Assembly (NCBI RefSeq): GCF_016863555.1
Contig: NZ_BOPC01000036.1
Location: forward strand, 1 to 64,000
Direction: 5' to 3'
DNA length: 64,000 nucleotides
Source: Micromonospora qiuiae
Lineage (GTDB): Bacteria; Actinomycetota; Actinomycetes; Mycobacteriales; Micromonosporaceae
Shown here piece after piece: positions 33,378 through 42,497 of this stretch. Made by a program: the position numbers and the translations under genes. A model generated the notes under the pieces. That model did no database searches. It was not told the origin of the DNA and saw only the letters and a program-made list of their open reading frames with translations. Numbering within the stretch: the first letter of the stretch is position 1; each line of letters starts with the position of its first letter.

Positions 33378-34334
33378 TTGACCAACCACCACCAGTCGAC
33401 CCGGGGGGAACCCCGGGTCGCTCTCGTCACCTGCGCGGAACTACCCGAACTCGACGCGGACGACCGCCTCGTCCAGGGTCCGCTGTCCGCGCGCGGGATC
33501 GCCGCGGAGCCCGCCGTCTGGGACGACCCGACCGTCGACTGGACGGCGTACGACCTGGCGGTGCTCCGCTCGCCCTGGGACTACATGCCGCGGCGTGACG
33601 AGTTTGTCGCCTGGGCCACTCGGGTGCCCAGGCTGGCCAACCCGGCCGATGTGGTGCGCTGGAACACCGACAAGCGCTACCTGGACGAGCTCTCCTCCGC
33701 CGGTGTACCGGCGGTGCCGACCGGCTGGGTGTCGCCCGGCGAGCCGTGGCAGCCGCCCGCCGACCGGGGCGAGTACGTCATCAAGCCCGCCATCAGCGCC
33801 GGCAGCCGGGACACCGGCCGCTACGACCTGGCCGACCCGGAACACCGGCGACTGGCGCTGGCTCATGTGCGGCGGCTCGGCGCGGCCGGCCGGGTGAGCA
33901 TGGTCCAGCCGTACCTCCGCGCCGTCGACACCGCCGGTGAGACCGCGCTGCTCTACCTCGCCGGCCCGGACGGCCTGATTTTCAGCCACGCGATCCGCAA
34001 GGGGCCGATGCTGACCGGGCCGGACGAGGGCGTCGAAGGGCTGTACAGGGCCGAAGAGGTGGCCCCGCGTACCGCCGACAGCGCCCAGCTCGCCGTGGCG
34101 GAGCGGGCCCTGGCCGCGGTGCCGGGCGGATCGGATCGCCTGCTCTACGCCCGGGTGGATCTGATTCCAGGTCCCGACGGCACTCCCGTGTTGGTGGAGT
34201 TGGAGCTGACCGAGCCCTCGCTGTTCATCGGGTACGCCGAGGGCGCTCCGGACCGCCTCGCCGAGGCCATCCGCATCCATCTGGGGCGCGACCGCCGATC
34301 CGGGCACGCCCACGCCGCGGGCGTCGCACCGTGA
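33378..34334 (+). CDS. ATP-grasp domain protein, RimK/glutathione-synthetase-like
   Basis: The 318-residue protein has the ATP-grasp pattern. An N-terminal PRVALVTCAELPELDADD pre-ATP-grasp region is followed by the ATP-binding strand EYVIKPAISAGSRDTGRY and the metal-ligand end RVDLIPG...VLVELELTEPSLFIGYAEG. Members ligate a carboxylate to an amine or thiol using ATP; the substrates here are unknown. The start is TTG 33378, with poor ribosome-binding signal; the conserved part starts ~12 residues in, so the true start is close to this. Confidence 0.8.
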   Translation: MTNHHQSTRGEPRVALVTCAELPELDADDRLVQGPLSARGIAAEPAVWDDPTVDWTAYDLAVLRSPWDYMPRRDEFVAWATRVPRLANPADVVRWNTDKRYLDELSSAGVPAVPTGWVSPGEPWQPPADRGEYVIKPAISAGSRDTGRYDLADPEHRRLALAHVRRLGAAGRVSMVQPYLRAVDTAGETALLYLAGPDGLIFSHAIRKGPMLTGPDEGVEGLYRAEEVAPRTADSAQLAVAERALAAVPGGSDRLLYARVDLIPGPDGTPVLVELELTEPSLFIGYAEGAPDRLAEAIRIHLGRDRRSGHAHAAGVAP

Positions 34335-34500
34335 CGCCCGACGTCTGACCCGTCCAGCGACGCGCGATCCGGCACCCGGCGCGTCATCCGGCCCGGCGCT
34401 CGGCGCGCGTCATCCGGCGTGCCAACCGGGACGGCACCCGGCGCGCGCCAACTGGCACGGCACCCGGCACCGCACCCGCGCCCCAGGTCGGCGTCGTTGC
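34335..34500. other. Low-complexity gap between convergent ATP-grasp and ctaA genes
   Basis: These 166 bases consist of degenerate repeats around CGGCACCCGGCGCG and GCGTCATCCGGC. No gene is present. The GC-rich repeats can form many alternative hairpins, which may serve as a shared terminator. Confidence 0.5.
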
Positions 34501-35454
34501 TCAGGCGGGGACCGGCTGCTCGGCGGACGCGATCGGCGCGGCCGCCCGCGGTGCCGTGTCGAGCGGGCGACGCTCGCGGATCGACCAGAGCACCGACAGG
34601 GTGGCGAGCCAGACCAGGCAGGATCCGAGCATGTGTGCGCCGACCAGCAGTACGGGCAGGTTCGTGAAGTACTGCACGAAGCCGATCACGCCCTGGGCAA
34701 GCTCGACCAGGAACAGCGTGCGGGCGGCGCGTACGGCCGACGCCGGGGCGCCGGCCGCGTGCAGGGCCAGCCAGAGCCCCACGGTCAGGCCGACGAGGAG
34801 GAAGACGAGGTCGGCGTGGATCTGGGAGATCGCCTGGGGGTCGAGACCGTTGCGGATCGCGTCGGCGTCGCCGGCGTGCGGACCACTGCCGGTCACCGCG
34901 ACCCCGGCCACGATCACCGCCGCGCTGACCACCACCGTGCTCCAGGTCAGGGCCTGCAGCGCCGGGGGGACCAGCGGGGTCTTCGGCCCGTCCGGCTCAC
35001 CGGTGCGGCGCCACAGGGCGTACGCGACGAGCAGCAACAGCATCGACACCACGAAGTGGATGCCCACGATCGAGGGGTGCAGTTGGGTGCGTACGGTGAT
35101 CCCGCCGATCACGGCCTGGGCGATGATGCCGACGACCACGCCCAGCGCGAGCGGCACCACGCCCCGTCGGCGCGGCCGGTGCGCCAGCGCGGCCAGCAGG
35201 GTGGCACCCGCGATCAGCACCAGAACGAAGGTGAGCAGCCGGTTGCCGAACTCGATCGCCCCGTGCACGCCCATCTCGTCGGTGGCGACGTACGACTCGT
35301 CGGTGCAGCGGGGCCAGGTGGGACAGCCGAGCCCGGAGGCGGTCAGCCGGACCGCCCCGCCGGTGACCACGATCACCGCGTTGGCGACGATGTTGGCGAA
35401 CGCGAGACGACGCAGCAGGGTGGCGGAGACCGGAAACCGGGCAGATCGCTTCAC
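34501..35454 (-). CDS. ctaA: Heme A synthase (COX15/CtaA family)
   Basis: This membrane monooxygenase converts heme O to heme A for cytochrome c oxidase. The 317-residue protein has about eight hydrophobic helices and family blocks VVTGGAVRLTASGLGCPTWP (with the conserved Cys), HGAIEFGNRLLT, VGIHFVVSMLLLL (His ligand), SQIHADLVFLLVG and VGAHMLGSCLVW. GTG 35454 has AGGA upstream; an in-frame GTG six codons earlier is the alternative. It works with ctaB 2 kb away and converges on the ATP-grasp gene. Confidence 0.93.
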   Translation of the reverse strand: MKRSARFPVSATLLRRLAFANIVANAVIVVTGGAVRLTASGLGCPTWPRCTDESYVATDEMGVHGAIEFGNRLLTFVLVLIAGATLLAALAHRPRRRGVVPLALGVVVGIIAQAVIGGITVRTQLHPSIVGIHFVVSMLLLLVAYALWRRTGEPDGPKTPLVPPALQALTWSTVVVSAAVIVAGVAVTGSGPHAGDADAIRNGLDPQAISQIHADLVFLLVGLTVGLWLALHAAGAPASAVRAARTLFLVELAQGVIGFVQYFTNLPVLLVGAHMLGSCLVWLATLSVLWSIRERRPLDTAPRAAAPIASAEQPVPA

Positions 35455-35534
35455 GCAGCGAATCCTACGCACCGTAGTTGACCCCGATCGGGTGACTCCG
35501 GCCCTCCGGTGGTTCGGATCACCGGGTCCGGAAT

Positions 35535-35563
35535 TTGCGGGGCCTGGACGAATTACGTAACGT
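35535..35563 (+). promoter_or_regulatory. Candidate promoter of leaderless sufR
   Basis: TTGCGG (35535-35540), a 17-bp spacer and TAACGT (35558-35563, a TANNNT -10) end 7 bases before GTG 35571. The palindrome TTACGTAA (35553-35560) overlaps the -10 and would be well placed for autorepression. Confidence 0.45.
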
Positions 35564-35570
35564 GGGTGTT

Positions 35571-36323
35571 GTGAAAAAGGCGGCAGGGTTCTCCGGGCAC
35601 CAGCCGGCGGCTGATTCGGCCGTCGGTCGGTCCGCGCCGTCTGCTGACCGGTCGACCCGCGACCGGGTCACCCAGCTGCTGCTGGAACGGCGGGCAGCCA
35701 CCGCCGCCCAGTTGGGTGACGCGCTGGGGCTAAGCCCGGCGGCGATCCGCCGGCACCTCGACGCGATGCTCGCCGAGGGTGACGTGGTCTCCCGCGAGCA
35801 GACCGTACGCGGCCACCGCGGCCGGGGCCGGCCGGCCAAGGTGTTCCTGCTGACCGACGCCGCCCGTAGCCGGTGCGGCACCCATCACTACGACAACATG
35901 GCCACCGCCGCGCTGCGCTGGATCGCCCGTACCGGTGGCGCGCGGGCGGTGGAGGAGTTCGCCGCCGAGCAGGTGGCCGCCCTGGAGGAGCGCTGTCGGG
36001 CCGCCCTGGCCCACGCCGGGGACGATCCGATGGCCCGTGCGGAGGCACTCGCCTCGGCGCTGACCGCCGAGGGATACGCTGCCAGTGCGTCCACGATCGC
36101 TTCCGGCGGCCAGCTCTGCCAGCACCACTGCCCGGTGGCGCACGTGGCCGCCGAGTTCCCCCAGCTGTGCGAGGCCGAGACCACGGTGATCTCCCGCCTG
36201 GTCGGCACCCACGTGCAGCGCCTGGCCACCATCGCGCACGGCGACGGGGTGTGCACCACGCACATTCCCGGTCCGCCGCCTGCCCAGTCCGGTAAGACCG
36301 TCACCACTGTGAGGGACAGATAG
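35571..36323 (+). CDS. sufR: Fe-S-sensing transcriptional repressor SufR
   Basis: SufR represses the suf operon when Fe-S cluster supply is adequate and releases it when its own cluster is lost. The 250-residue protein has an N-terminal winged helix-turn-helix (TAAQLGDALGLSPAAIRRHL) and a C-terminal sensor half with the cysteines expected for cluster binding (GGQLCQHHCPVAHV; EFPQLCEAET; HGDGVCTTHI). GTG 35571 fits a leaderless promoter. Its TAG is immediately followed by the sufB ATG, so it heads the operon it is expected to control. Confidence 0.92.
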   Translation: MKKAAGFSGHQPAADSAVGRSAPSADRSTRDRVTQLLLERRAATAAQLGDALGLSPAAIRRHLDAMLAEGDVVSREQTVRGHRGRGRPAKVFLLTDAARSRCGTHHYDNMATAALRWIARTGGARAVEEFAAEQVAALEERCRAALAHAGDDPMARAEALASALTAEGYAASASTIASGGQLCQHHCPVAHVAAEFPQLCEAETTVISRLVGTHVQRLATIAHGDGVCTTHIPGPPPAQSGKTVTTVRDR

Positions 36324-37754
36324 ATGACCGAGCAGATCGTCCAGCCCCTGACCCAGGAGGAGCAGCTCGCTGCCCTGGGCAATTACGAGTACGGCTGGGC
36401 CGACCCGGACGTCGCCGGCGCTGCCGCCCAGCGTGGTCTCAACGAGGCGGTGGTGCGGGACATCTCGGCCAAGAAGAACGAGCCGGCCTGGATGCTCGAC
36501 CTGCGGCTGAAGGGGCTGCGACTGTTCGAGCGCAAGCCGATGCCGGCCTGGGGCGCCGACCTCACCGGGATTGACTTCGACAACATCAAGTACTTCGTGC
36601 GCTCCACCGAGAAGCAGGCCACCAGCTGGGAGGACCTGCCCGAGGACATCAAGAACACGTACGACCGGCTGGGCATCCCGGAGGCGGAGAAGCAGCGCCT
36701 CGTGGCCGGTGTGGCGGCGCAGTACGAGTCCGAGGTGGTCTACCACAAGATCCGTGACGACCTGGAGGAGCAGGGTGTCGTCTTCCTCGACACCGACACC
36801 GCCCTCAAGGAGCACGAGGACCTGTTCAAGGAGTACTTCGGCACGGTGATCCCGGTCGGCGACAACAAGTTCGCCGCGCTGAACACTTCCGTGTGGTCCG
36901 GTGGCTCGTTCATCTACGTGCCGAAGGGCGTGCACGTGGAGATCCCGCTGCAGGCGTACTTCCGGATCAACACCGAGAACATGGGCCAGTTCGAGCGGAC
37001 GCTGATCATCGTCGACGAGGGCGCGTACGTGCACTACGTCGAGGGCTGCACCGCGCCCATCTACTCCTCCGACTCGCTGCACAGCGCGGTGGTCGAGATC
37101 ATCGTCAAGAAGAACGCCCGGTGCCGCTACACCACCATCCAGAACTGGTCGAACAACGTCTACAACCTGGTCACCAAGCGCGCGGTGTGCCACGAGGGCG
37201 CGACCATGGAGTGGGTCGACGGCAACATCGGCTCCAAGGTGACCATGAAGTACCCGGCGGTCTACATGACCGGCGAGCACGCCAAGGGCGAGGTGCTCTC
37301 GGTGGCCATGGCCGGCGAGGGCCAGCACCAGGACGCGGGCGCCAAGATGGTGCACGCCGCGCCGCACACCAGCAGCACCATCGTGTCGAAGTCGATCGCC
37401 CGGGGCGGCGGCCGCACCTCGTACCGTGGGCTGGTGCAGGTGCTGGAGGGCTCGCACAGCAGCGCCAGCACGGTCAAGTGCGACGCGCTGCTGGTCGACA
37501 CCATCTCCCGCTCCGACACCTACCCGTACGTCGACATCCGTGAGGACGACGTGTCGATGGGGCACGAGGCCACCGTCTCCAAGGTCAGCGAGGACCAGCT
37601 CTTCTACCTGATGAGCCGGGGCCTGAGCGAGGACGAGGCGATGGCGATGATCGTGCGCGGCTTCATCGAGCCGGTCGCCAAGGAACTGCCGATGGAGTAC
37701 GCCCTGGAGCTCAACCGCCTGATCGAGTTGCAGATGGAGGGCGCGGTCGGCTGA
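36324..37754 (+). CDS. sufB: Fe-S cluster scaffold component SufB
   Basis: SufB is the scaffold of the SufBC2D complex, on which Fe-S clusters are built. The 476-residue protein is of standard length, with [40 protein letters not shown] and the C-terminal [23 protein letters not shown] 36324 abuts the sufR stop; the ribosome-binding site GTGAGGGAC lies within the sufR end. Confidence 0.96.
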   Translation: MTEQIVQPLTQEEQLAALGNYEYGWADPDVAGAAAQRGLNEAVVRDISAKKNEPAWMLDLRLKGLRLFERKPMPAWGADLTGIDFDNIKYFVRSTEKQATSWEDLPEDIKNTYDRLGIPEAEKQRLVAGVAAQYESEVVYHKIRDDLEEQGVVFLDTDTALKEHEDLFKEYFGTVIPVGDNKFAALNTSVWSGGSFIYVPKGVHVEIPLQAYFRINTENMGQFERTLIIVDEGAYVHYVEGCTAPIYSSDSLHSAVVEIIVKKNARCRYTTIQNWSNNVYNLVTKRAVCHEGATMEWVDGNIGSKVTMKYPAVYMTGEHAKGEVLSVAMAGEGQHQDAGAKMVHAAPHTSSTIVSKSIARGGGRTSYRGLVQVLEGSHSSASTVKCDALLVDTISRSDTYPYVDIREDDVSMGHEATVSKVSEDQLFYLMSRGLSEDEAMAMIVRGFIEPVAKELPMEYALELNRLIELQMEGAVG

Positions 37755-37836
37755 CCCGCCCCCGCCGGCGGGCCGGCGCATGCCGGCCCGCCACCGAAGC
37801 ACCAGACCGTCGTCGCAAGAACAGACCAAGGACGAG

Positions 37837-38979
37837 ATGACTACCCAGGCTTCCGCGCCGCCCAGCACCAAGTCGCAGGCGCTTCGCTCGTACGACGTCG
37901 CCGACTTCCCGGCCCTCACCGGCCTCGAGGAGGAGTGGCGCTTCACCCCGCTCAAGCGACTGCGCGGGCTGGTCGGCGACGTTCCGACCGCGACCGGCAC
38001 GGTTCGCCACGAGTACGCCGACCTGCCCGAAGGCGTCACCGTCGAGCGGATCGCGAAGGACGACCCGCGGGTCGGCAGTGTGCTGACCCCGGTCGACCGG
38101 GTCAGCGCGCTCGGCTACGGGGGTGCGGCCGAGGCGCTGCTGGTGCAGGTCGCCCGTGAGGCCGTGGTGGCCGAGCCGGTGACCCTGCGGGTGGTCGGTG
38201 AGGGCACCGACGGGCTGGCCTTCGGGCACACCTTCGTGCAGGTGGAGCGGTTCGCCGAGGCCACCCTGGTGGTGGAGCACGTCGGTTCGGCGACGCTCGC
38301 CGACAACGTCGAGGTGACGGTGGCCGACGGGGCGAAGCTGACCCTGGTCACCGTCGCCGACTGGGCCGACGACGCGGTGCAGGCGCAGCACCTGAAGGTG
38401 AAGCTGGGCCGCGACGCGCGTGTGGTGCACGTCCAGGTCAGCCTCGGTGGCGACCTGGTTCGGCAGTACACGTCGGTCGAGTACACCGACCGGGGCGGCG
38501 AGGCCGAGCTGTACGGCCTCTACTTCGCCGACTCGGGGCAGCACCTGGAGCACCGCCAGTTGGTCGACCACACCGTGCCGGACTGCCGCAGCTACGTCGG
38601 CTACCGGGGCGCGTTGCAGGGGGCCAGCGCCCGCACGGTCTGGGTCGGCGACGTGCTGATCCGTGCCGAGGCGACCGGCACCGACACGTACGAGATCAAC
38701 CGGAACCTGCTACTCACCGACGGCGCGCGGGCGGACTCCGTACCCAACCTGGAGATCGAGACCGGCGAGATCGCCGGCGCCGGCCACGCGAGCGCGACCG
38801 GCCGTTTCGACGACGAGCAGCTGTTCTACCTGATGGCCCGGGGCATCCCGGAGGCCGAGGCTCGGCGCCTGGTGGTGCGTGGCTTCTTCGCCGAGCTGCT
38901 GAACAAGATCCCGGTCGAGGAGCTGCGCGAGCGCCTCGGTGCGGCGATCGAGGCGCGCCTCGCGAAGGCCGGCGCCTGA
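37837..38979 (+). CDS. sufD: Fe-S cluster assembly protein SufD
   Basis: SufD pairs with SufB in the scaffold complex. The 380-residue protein shows the SufBD beta-helix core (VWVGDVLIRAEATGTDTYEI, DSVPNLEIETGEIAGAGHAS) and a C-terminal helix FYLMARGIPEAEARRLVVRG similar to SufB. ATG 37837 (MTTQASAPP) has AAGGA 5 bases upstream and is preferred over an ATG 57 bases earlier in the gap. Its stop shares a base with the ferredoxin ATG. Confidence 0.95.
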   Translation: MTTQASAPPSTKSQALRSYDVADFPALTGLEEEWRFTPLKRLRGLVGDVPTATGTVRHEYADLPEGVTVERIAKDDPRVGSVLTPVDRVSALGYGGAAEALLVQVAREAVVAEPVTLRVVGEGTDGLAFGHTFVQVERFAEATLVVEHVGSATLADNVEVTVADGAKLTLVTVADWADDAVQAQHLKVKLGRDARVVHVQVSLGGDLVRQYTSVEYTDRGGEAELYGLYFADSGQHLEHRQLVDHTVPDCRSYVGYRGALQGASARTVWVGDVLIRAEATGTDTYEINRNLLLTDGARADSVPNLEIETGEIAGAGHASATGRFDDEQLFYLMARGIPEAEARRLVVRGFFAELLNKIPVEELRERLGAAIEARLAKAGA

Positions 38980-39323
38980 TGATCCGCATCTGTTCCACCG
39001 AGGACGTGCCGAAGGGCACCGCGATCAGCGCCGACGTCGACGGCACGCAGGTTGCGCTGGTGCACGCCGAGGACGGCAACTTCTACGCCATCTACGACGA
39101 GTGCTCGCACGCCGCGGTGCCGCTGTCGGAGGGGGAGGTGGAGGGCTGCACGCTGGAGTGCTGGCTGCACGGCTCCCGCTTCGACCTGCGCACCGGTGAG
39201 CCGACCGGGCTGCCCGCCACCGAACCCGTTCCTGTCTATTCCGTCGAAGTCCGCGACGGCGACATTTATCTTTCCGTGGGCGACGACGGCCGCCCGATGC
39301 CGAGCAATGGAGTGACCCGATAA
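38979..39323 (+). CDS. Rieske-type ferredoxin in the suf operon
   Basis: The 114-residue soluble protein has one Rieske [2Fe-2S] domain: CSHAAVPL and CWLHGSRFD are the two Cys-x-His/Cys-x2-His pairs. It resembles ferredoxin subunits of non-heme iron oxygenases. It lies within actinobacterial suf operons, one-base overlaps on both sides (sufD TGA/ATG and sufC TAA/ATG), implying a role in supplying electrons for cluster assembly, though this is inferred from position. Confidence 0.92.
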   Translation: MIRICSTEDVPKGTAISADVDGTQVALVHAEDGNFYAIYDECSHAAVPLSEGEVEGCTLECWLHGSRFDLRTGEPTGLPATEPVPVYSVEVRDGDIYLSVGDDGRPMPSNGVTR

Positions 39324-40096
39324 TGAGCACCCTGGAGATCCGTGACCTGCAGGTGTCGGTCAAGCTGCCCGACGGTGAGCTCAAGCCGATCCTGACCGGC
39401 GTCGACCTGACCGTGCGCTCCGGCGAGACCCACGCGATCATGGGCCCGAACGGCTCCGGCAAGTCGACCCTGGCGTACGCGGTCGCCGGCCACCCGAAGT
39501 ACGAGATCACCGGCGGCTCGGTGACTCTGGACGGCGAGGACGTCCTCGCGCTCTCCGTCGACGAGCGGGCCCGCGCCGGCCTCTTCCTGGCCATGCAGTA
39601 CCCGGTCGAGGTGCCCGGCGTGTCGGTGGCGAACTTCCTGCGTACCGCCAAGACCGCGATCGACGGCGAGGCGCCGAAGCTGCGCACCTGGGCCGGCGAG
39701 CTGCGCGGTGCCATGGAGCGGCTGCACATGGACCCGGCCTTCGCCCAGCGCAACGTCAACGAGGGCTTCTCCGGCGGTGAGAAGAAGCGGCACGAGATCG
39801 TGCAGCTGAAGCTGCTCAAGCCGAAGATCGCCATCCTGGACGAGACCGACTCGGGCCTGGACGTGGACGCGCTGCGCGTGGTCAGCGAGGGCGTGAACCA
39901 GGTGCGCGACACCGGCGACACCGGGCTGCTGCTGATCACCCACTACACCCGGATCCTGCGCTACATCAAGCCGGACTTCGTGCACGTCTTCGTCGGCGGC
40001 CGGATCGTCGAGGAAGGCGGCCCGGAGCTGGCCGACAAGCTCGAGGATGAGGGCTACGAGCGGTACGCGGCCGGGGCCGGGTCGGCGCGAGCCTGA
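39323..40096 (+). CDS. sufC: Fe-S cluster assembly ATPase SufC
   Basis: SufC is the ABC-type ATPase that drives conformational change in SufBD. The 257-residue protein has Walker A GPNGSGKSTLA, the signature FSGGEKKRHEIVQL and Walker B IAILDETDSGLDVDAL, the Suf-specific form. ATG overlaps the ferredoxin TAA by one base. Confidence 0.96.
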   Translation: MSTLEIRDLQVSVKLPDGELKPILTGVDLTVRSGETHAIMGPNGSGKSTLAYAVAGHPKYEITGGSVTLDGEDVLALSVDERARAGLFLAMQYPVEVPGVSVANFLRTAKTAIDGEAPKLRTWAGELRGAMERLHMDPAFAQRNVNEGFSGGEKKRHEIVQLKLLKPKIAILDETDSGLDVDALRVVSEGVNQVRDTGDTGLLLITHYTRILRYIKPDFVHVFVGGRIVEEGGPELADKLEDEGYERYAAGAGSARA

Positions 40097-40127
40097 TTTC
40101 TTCCGAAGGGAAAGGCCGGTCACGACG

Positions 40128-41432
40128 ATGACCACCATCGCGATCCCGCCGGGGATGCCACAGTACGACGACGTGCCCCGCTACGACGTGGCGGCGGTAC
40201 GCGCCGACTTCCCGATCCTCGACCGGGAGATCAACGGCCACCCGCTGGTCTACCTGGACAGCGCCAACACCTCCCACAAGCCGCGCCAGGTGCTCGATGT
40301 GCTGCGCGAGCACTACGAGCGGCACAACGCCAACGTGTCGCGCTCGGTGCACACCCTGGGCACCGAGGCCACCGAGGCGTACGAGGGGGCCCGGGGCAAG
40401 ATCGCCGCGTTCGTCAACGCGCCCAGCGTCGACGAGGTGGTGTTCACCAAGAACTCCACCGAGGCGATCAACCTGGTGGCGTACGCCTTCTCCAACGCCT
40501 CGCTGCGCCCCGACGCGGACGAGAGGTTCCGGCTCGGGCCGGGTGACGAGATCGTCATCTCCGAGATGGAGCACCACTCGAACATCGTCCCGTGGCAGTT
40601 GTTGGCCGAGCGCACCGGCGCGACGCTGCGCTGGTTCCCGGTCACCGACTCCGGCCGGCTGGACGAGTCGGGGCTGACGGACCTGGTCAACGAGCGGACG
40701 AAGATCGTCTCGCTGGTGCACATGTCCAACATCCTCGGCACGGTCAACGCCACCGAGCGGATCACCGCGCGGGTCCGCGAAGTGGGGGCGCTGCTGCTGC
40801 TCGACTGCTCGCAGTCGGTGCCGCACATGCCGATCGACGTGGTCGACCTGGACGCCGACTTCATCGTCTTCACCGGACACAAGATGTGCGGCCCGACCGG
40901 CATCGGGGTGCTCTGGGGCCGGGCGGAGCTGCTCGCGACGATGCCACCGGTGCTCGGCGGCGGCTCGATGATCGAGACGGTGACGATGGGTGGCTCCACG
41001 TTCGCCGCGCCGCCGGCCCGCTTCGAGGCGGGCACCCCGCCGATCGCTGAGGCGGTTGCGCTCGGCGCCGCCGTGGACTACCTCTCCGGCCTGGGCATGC
41101 GGGCCGTGCAGTGGCACGAGAAGGAACTGACCGCGTACGCGCTGGATGCCCTGGCCACCGTGCCCGGCCTGCGGATCTTCGGCCCGGACGTGCCGGTCGG
41201 GCGGGGCGGGACGATCTCCTTCGCCCTCGGCGACGTGCATCCGCACGACGTCGGCCAGGTCCTCGACTCGCTCGGCGTGCAGGTGCGGGTCGGCCACCAC
41301 TGCGCCCGGCCGGTCTGCACCCGGTTCGGGGTGCCCGCGACGACCCGCGCCTCGTTCTACCTCTACACCACGATGGAGGAGATCGACGCTCTGGTCGCGG
41401 GTCTGGAACAGGTGCGGAAGGTGTTCCGATGA
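40128..41432 (+). CDS. sufS: Cysteine desulfurase SufS
   Basis: This PLP enzyme removes sulfur from cysteine as a protein persulfide. The 434-residue protein has the substrate region YLDSANTSHKPRQVL, the PLP-lysine segment FTGHKMCGPTGIGVLWG and the catalytic-Cys segment VGHHCARPVCTRFGVPATTR. ATG 40128 is preferred; the frame extends into the sufC end but without a start consistent with family length. AAAGG lies ~12 bases upstream. Confidence 0.95.
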   Translation: MTTIAIPPGMPQYDDVPRYDVAAVRADFPILDREINGHPLVYLDSANTSHKPRQVLDVLREHYERHNANVSRSVHTLGTEATEAYEGARGKIAAFVNAPSVDEVVFTKNSTEAINLVAYAFSNASLRPDADERFRLGPGDEIVISEMEHHSNIVPWQLLAERTGATLRWFPVTDSGRLDESGLTDLVNERTKIVSLVHMSNILGTVNATERITARVREVGALLLLDCSQSVPHMPIDVVDLDADFIVFTGHKMCGPTGIGVLWGRAELLATMPPVLGGGSMIETVTMGGSTFAAPPARFEAGTPPIAEAVALGAAVDYLSGLGMRAVQWHEKELTAYALDALATVPGLRIFGPDVPVGRGGTISFALGDVHPHDVGQVLDSLGVQVRVGHHCARPVCTRFGVPATTRASFYLYTTMEEIDALVAGLEQVRKVFR

Positions 41433-41477
41433 GCCGGGCGACGCAGGAGCCCGGCGAATCGGCGGGAGTCCGGCCTG

Positions 41478-41954
41478 ATGCAGCTTGAGTCTCTCTACCA
41501 GGAGATCATCCTGGACCACTACAAGCATCCGCACGGTCGCGGCCTGCGTGACGCCGCCGATCCGGCCGACCAGGTCGGCGAGGCGCACCACGTCAACCCG
41601 ACCTGCGGTGACGAGGTGACCATCCGGGTGGCCACCGACGGCGACACGCTGCACGATGTGTCGTACGACGGGATGGGCTGCTCGATCAGCCAGGCGTCCG
41701 CGAGCGTGCTGCACGAGTTGCTGACCGGCCGGGCCGCGAGTGAGGCGTTCGAGGTGCACGCGGCGTTCGTGGCGCTGATGTCCGGCCGTGGCCAGGTCAC
41801 GCCGGATGAGGACGTGCTCGGTGACGGGGTGGCGTTCGAGGGCGTGGCCCGCTACCCCGCCCGGGTCAAGTGCGCGCTGTTGCCGTGGATGGCGTTCAAG
41901 GACGCCGCGGCACGCGCCGGTGTGGGCGTGAGCCCGACGGAGGTGAAGGCATGA
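41478..41954 (+). CDS. sufU: Zinc-dependent sulfurtransferase SufU
   Basis: SufU accepts sulfur from SufS and passes it on. The 158-residue protein has the SufU cysteines in NPTCGDEV (Cys43, Asp45), GMGCSISQAS and RVKCALLPW, and the SufU-specific insertion relative to IscU. The start ATG 41478 lies 45 bases after sufS, and the stop overlaps sufT (ATGA). Confidence 0.94.
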   Translation: MQLESLYQEIILDHYKHPHGRGLRDAADPADQVGEAHHVNPTCGDEVTIRVATDGDTLHDVSYDGMGCSISQASASVLHELLTGRAASEAFEVHAAFVALMSGRGQVTPDEDVLGDGVAFEGVARYPARVKCALLPWMAFKDAAARAGVGVSPTEVKA

Positions 41955-42385
41955 GCGAGGAAACTGCCAGCACGCCGGAGGTGGGCGCCGTGGCAACCGA
42001 CGACGCGACGACGCCGACGGCCGGTGGCGAGGCCGCCGCGGTCGAGTCGGCTGGCGGCCCGAAGGCCGCCGCCGCTGACGTCGAGGAGGCGATGAAGGAC
42101 GTCGTCGACCCGGAGCTGGGCATCAACGTGGTCGATCTGGGCCTGGTGTACGGCGTCCACGTCGACGACGACAACGTGGCCACCCTGGACATGACGCTGA
42201 CCTCGGCGGCGTGCCCGCTGACCGACGTGATCGAGGACCAGGCGCGGCAGGCGCTGACCACCGGCCCGGGTGGCGGCCTGGTCAAGGACATGCGGATCAA
42301 CTGGGTCTGGCTGCCCCCGTGGGGGCCGGACAAGATCACTGACGAGGGTCGGGACCAGCTTCGCTCCCTCGGCTTCAACGTCTGA
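41951..42385 (+). CDS. sufT: SufT/MIP18-family (DUF59) Fe-S assembly factor
   Basis: The 144-residue protein has a ~40-residue Thr/Ala/Glu-rich N-terminus, then the DUF59 domain: DVVDPELGINVVDLGLVYGV and TSAACPLTDVIEDQAR with its conserved Cys. DUF59 proteins help Fe-S cluster maturation or carriage. It is translationally coupled to sufU and ends the operon before a strong hairpin. Confidence 0.93.
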   Translation: MSEETASTPEVGAVATDDATTPTAGGEAAAVESAGGPKAAAADVEEAMKDVVDPELGINVVDLGLVYGVHVDDDNVATLDMTLTSAACPLTDVIEDQARQALTTGPGGGLVKDMRINWVWLPPWGPDKITDEGRDQLRSLGFNV

Positions 42386-42408
42386 CCGGTCTTCCGTCGA
42401 TCGCCGTC

Positions 42409-42438
42409 GAGCGCGTCGCCCATCCGGGTGACGCGCTC
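42409..42438 (+). terminator. Terminator of the suf operon
   Basis: A 13-bp stem (42409-42421 with 42426-42438, one G-U pair; arm GAGCGCGTCGCCC) with an ATCC loop lies 24 bases after the sufT stop, followed ~18 bases later by TGTTTTGG. Confidence 0.75.
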
Positions 42439-42497
42439 GACGCGCGTCATTCCGACTGTTTTGGTAGGGAATAGCGCCGATGGCATCAGGAGGACCC

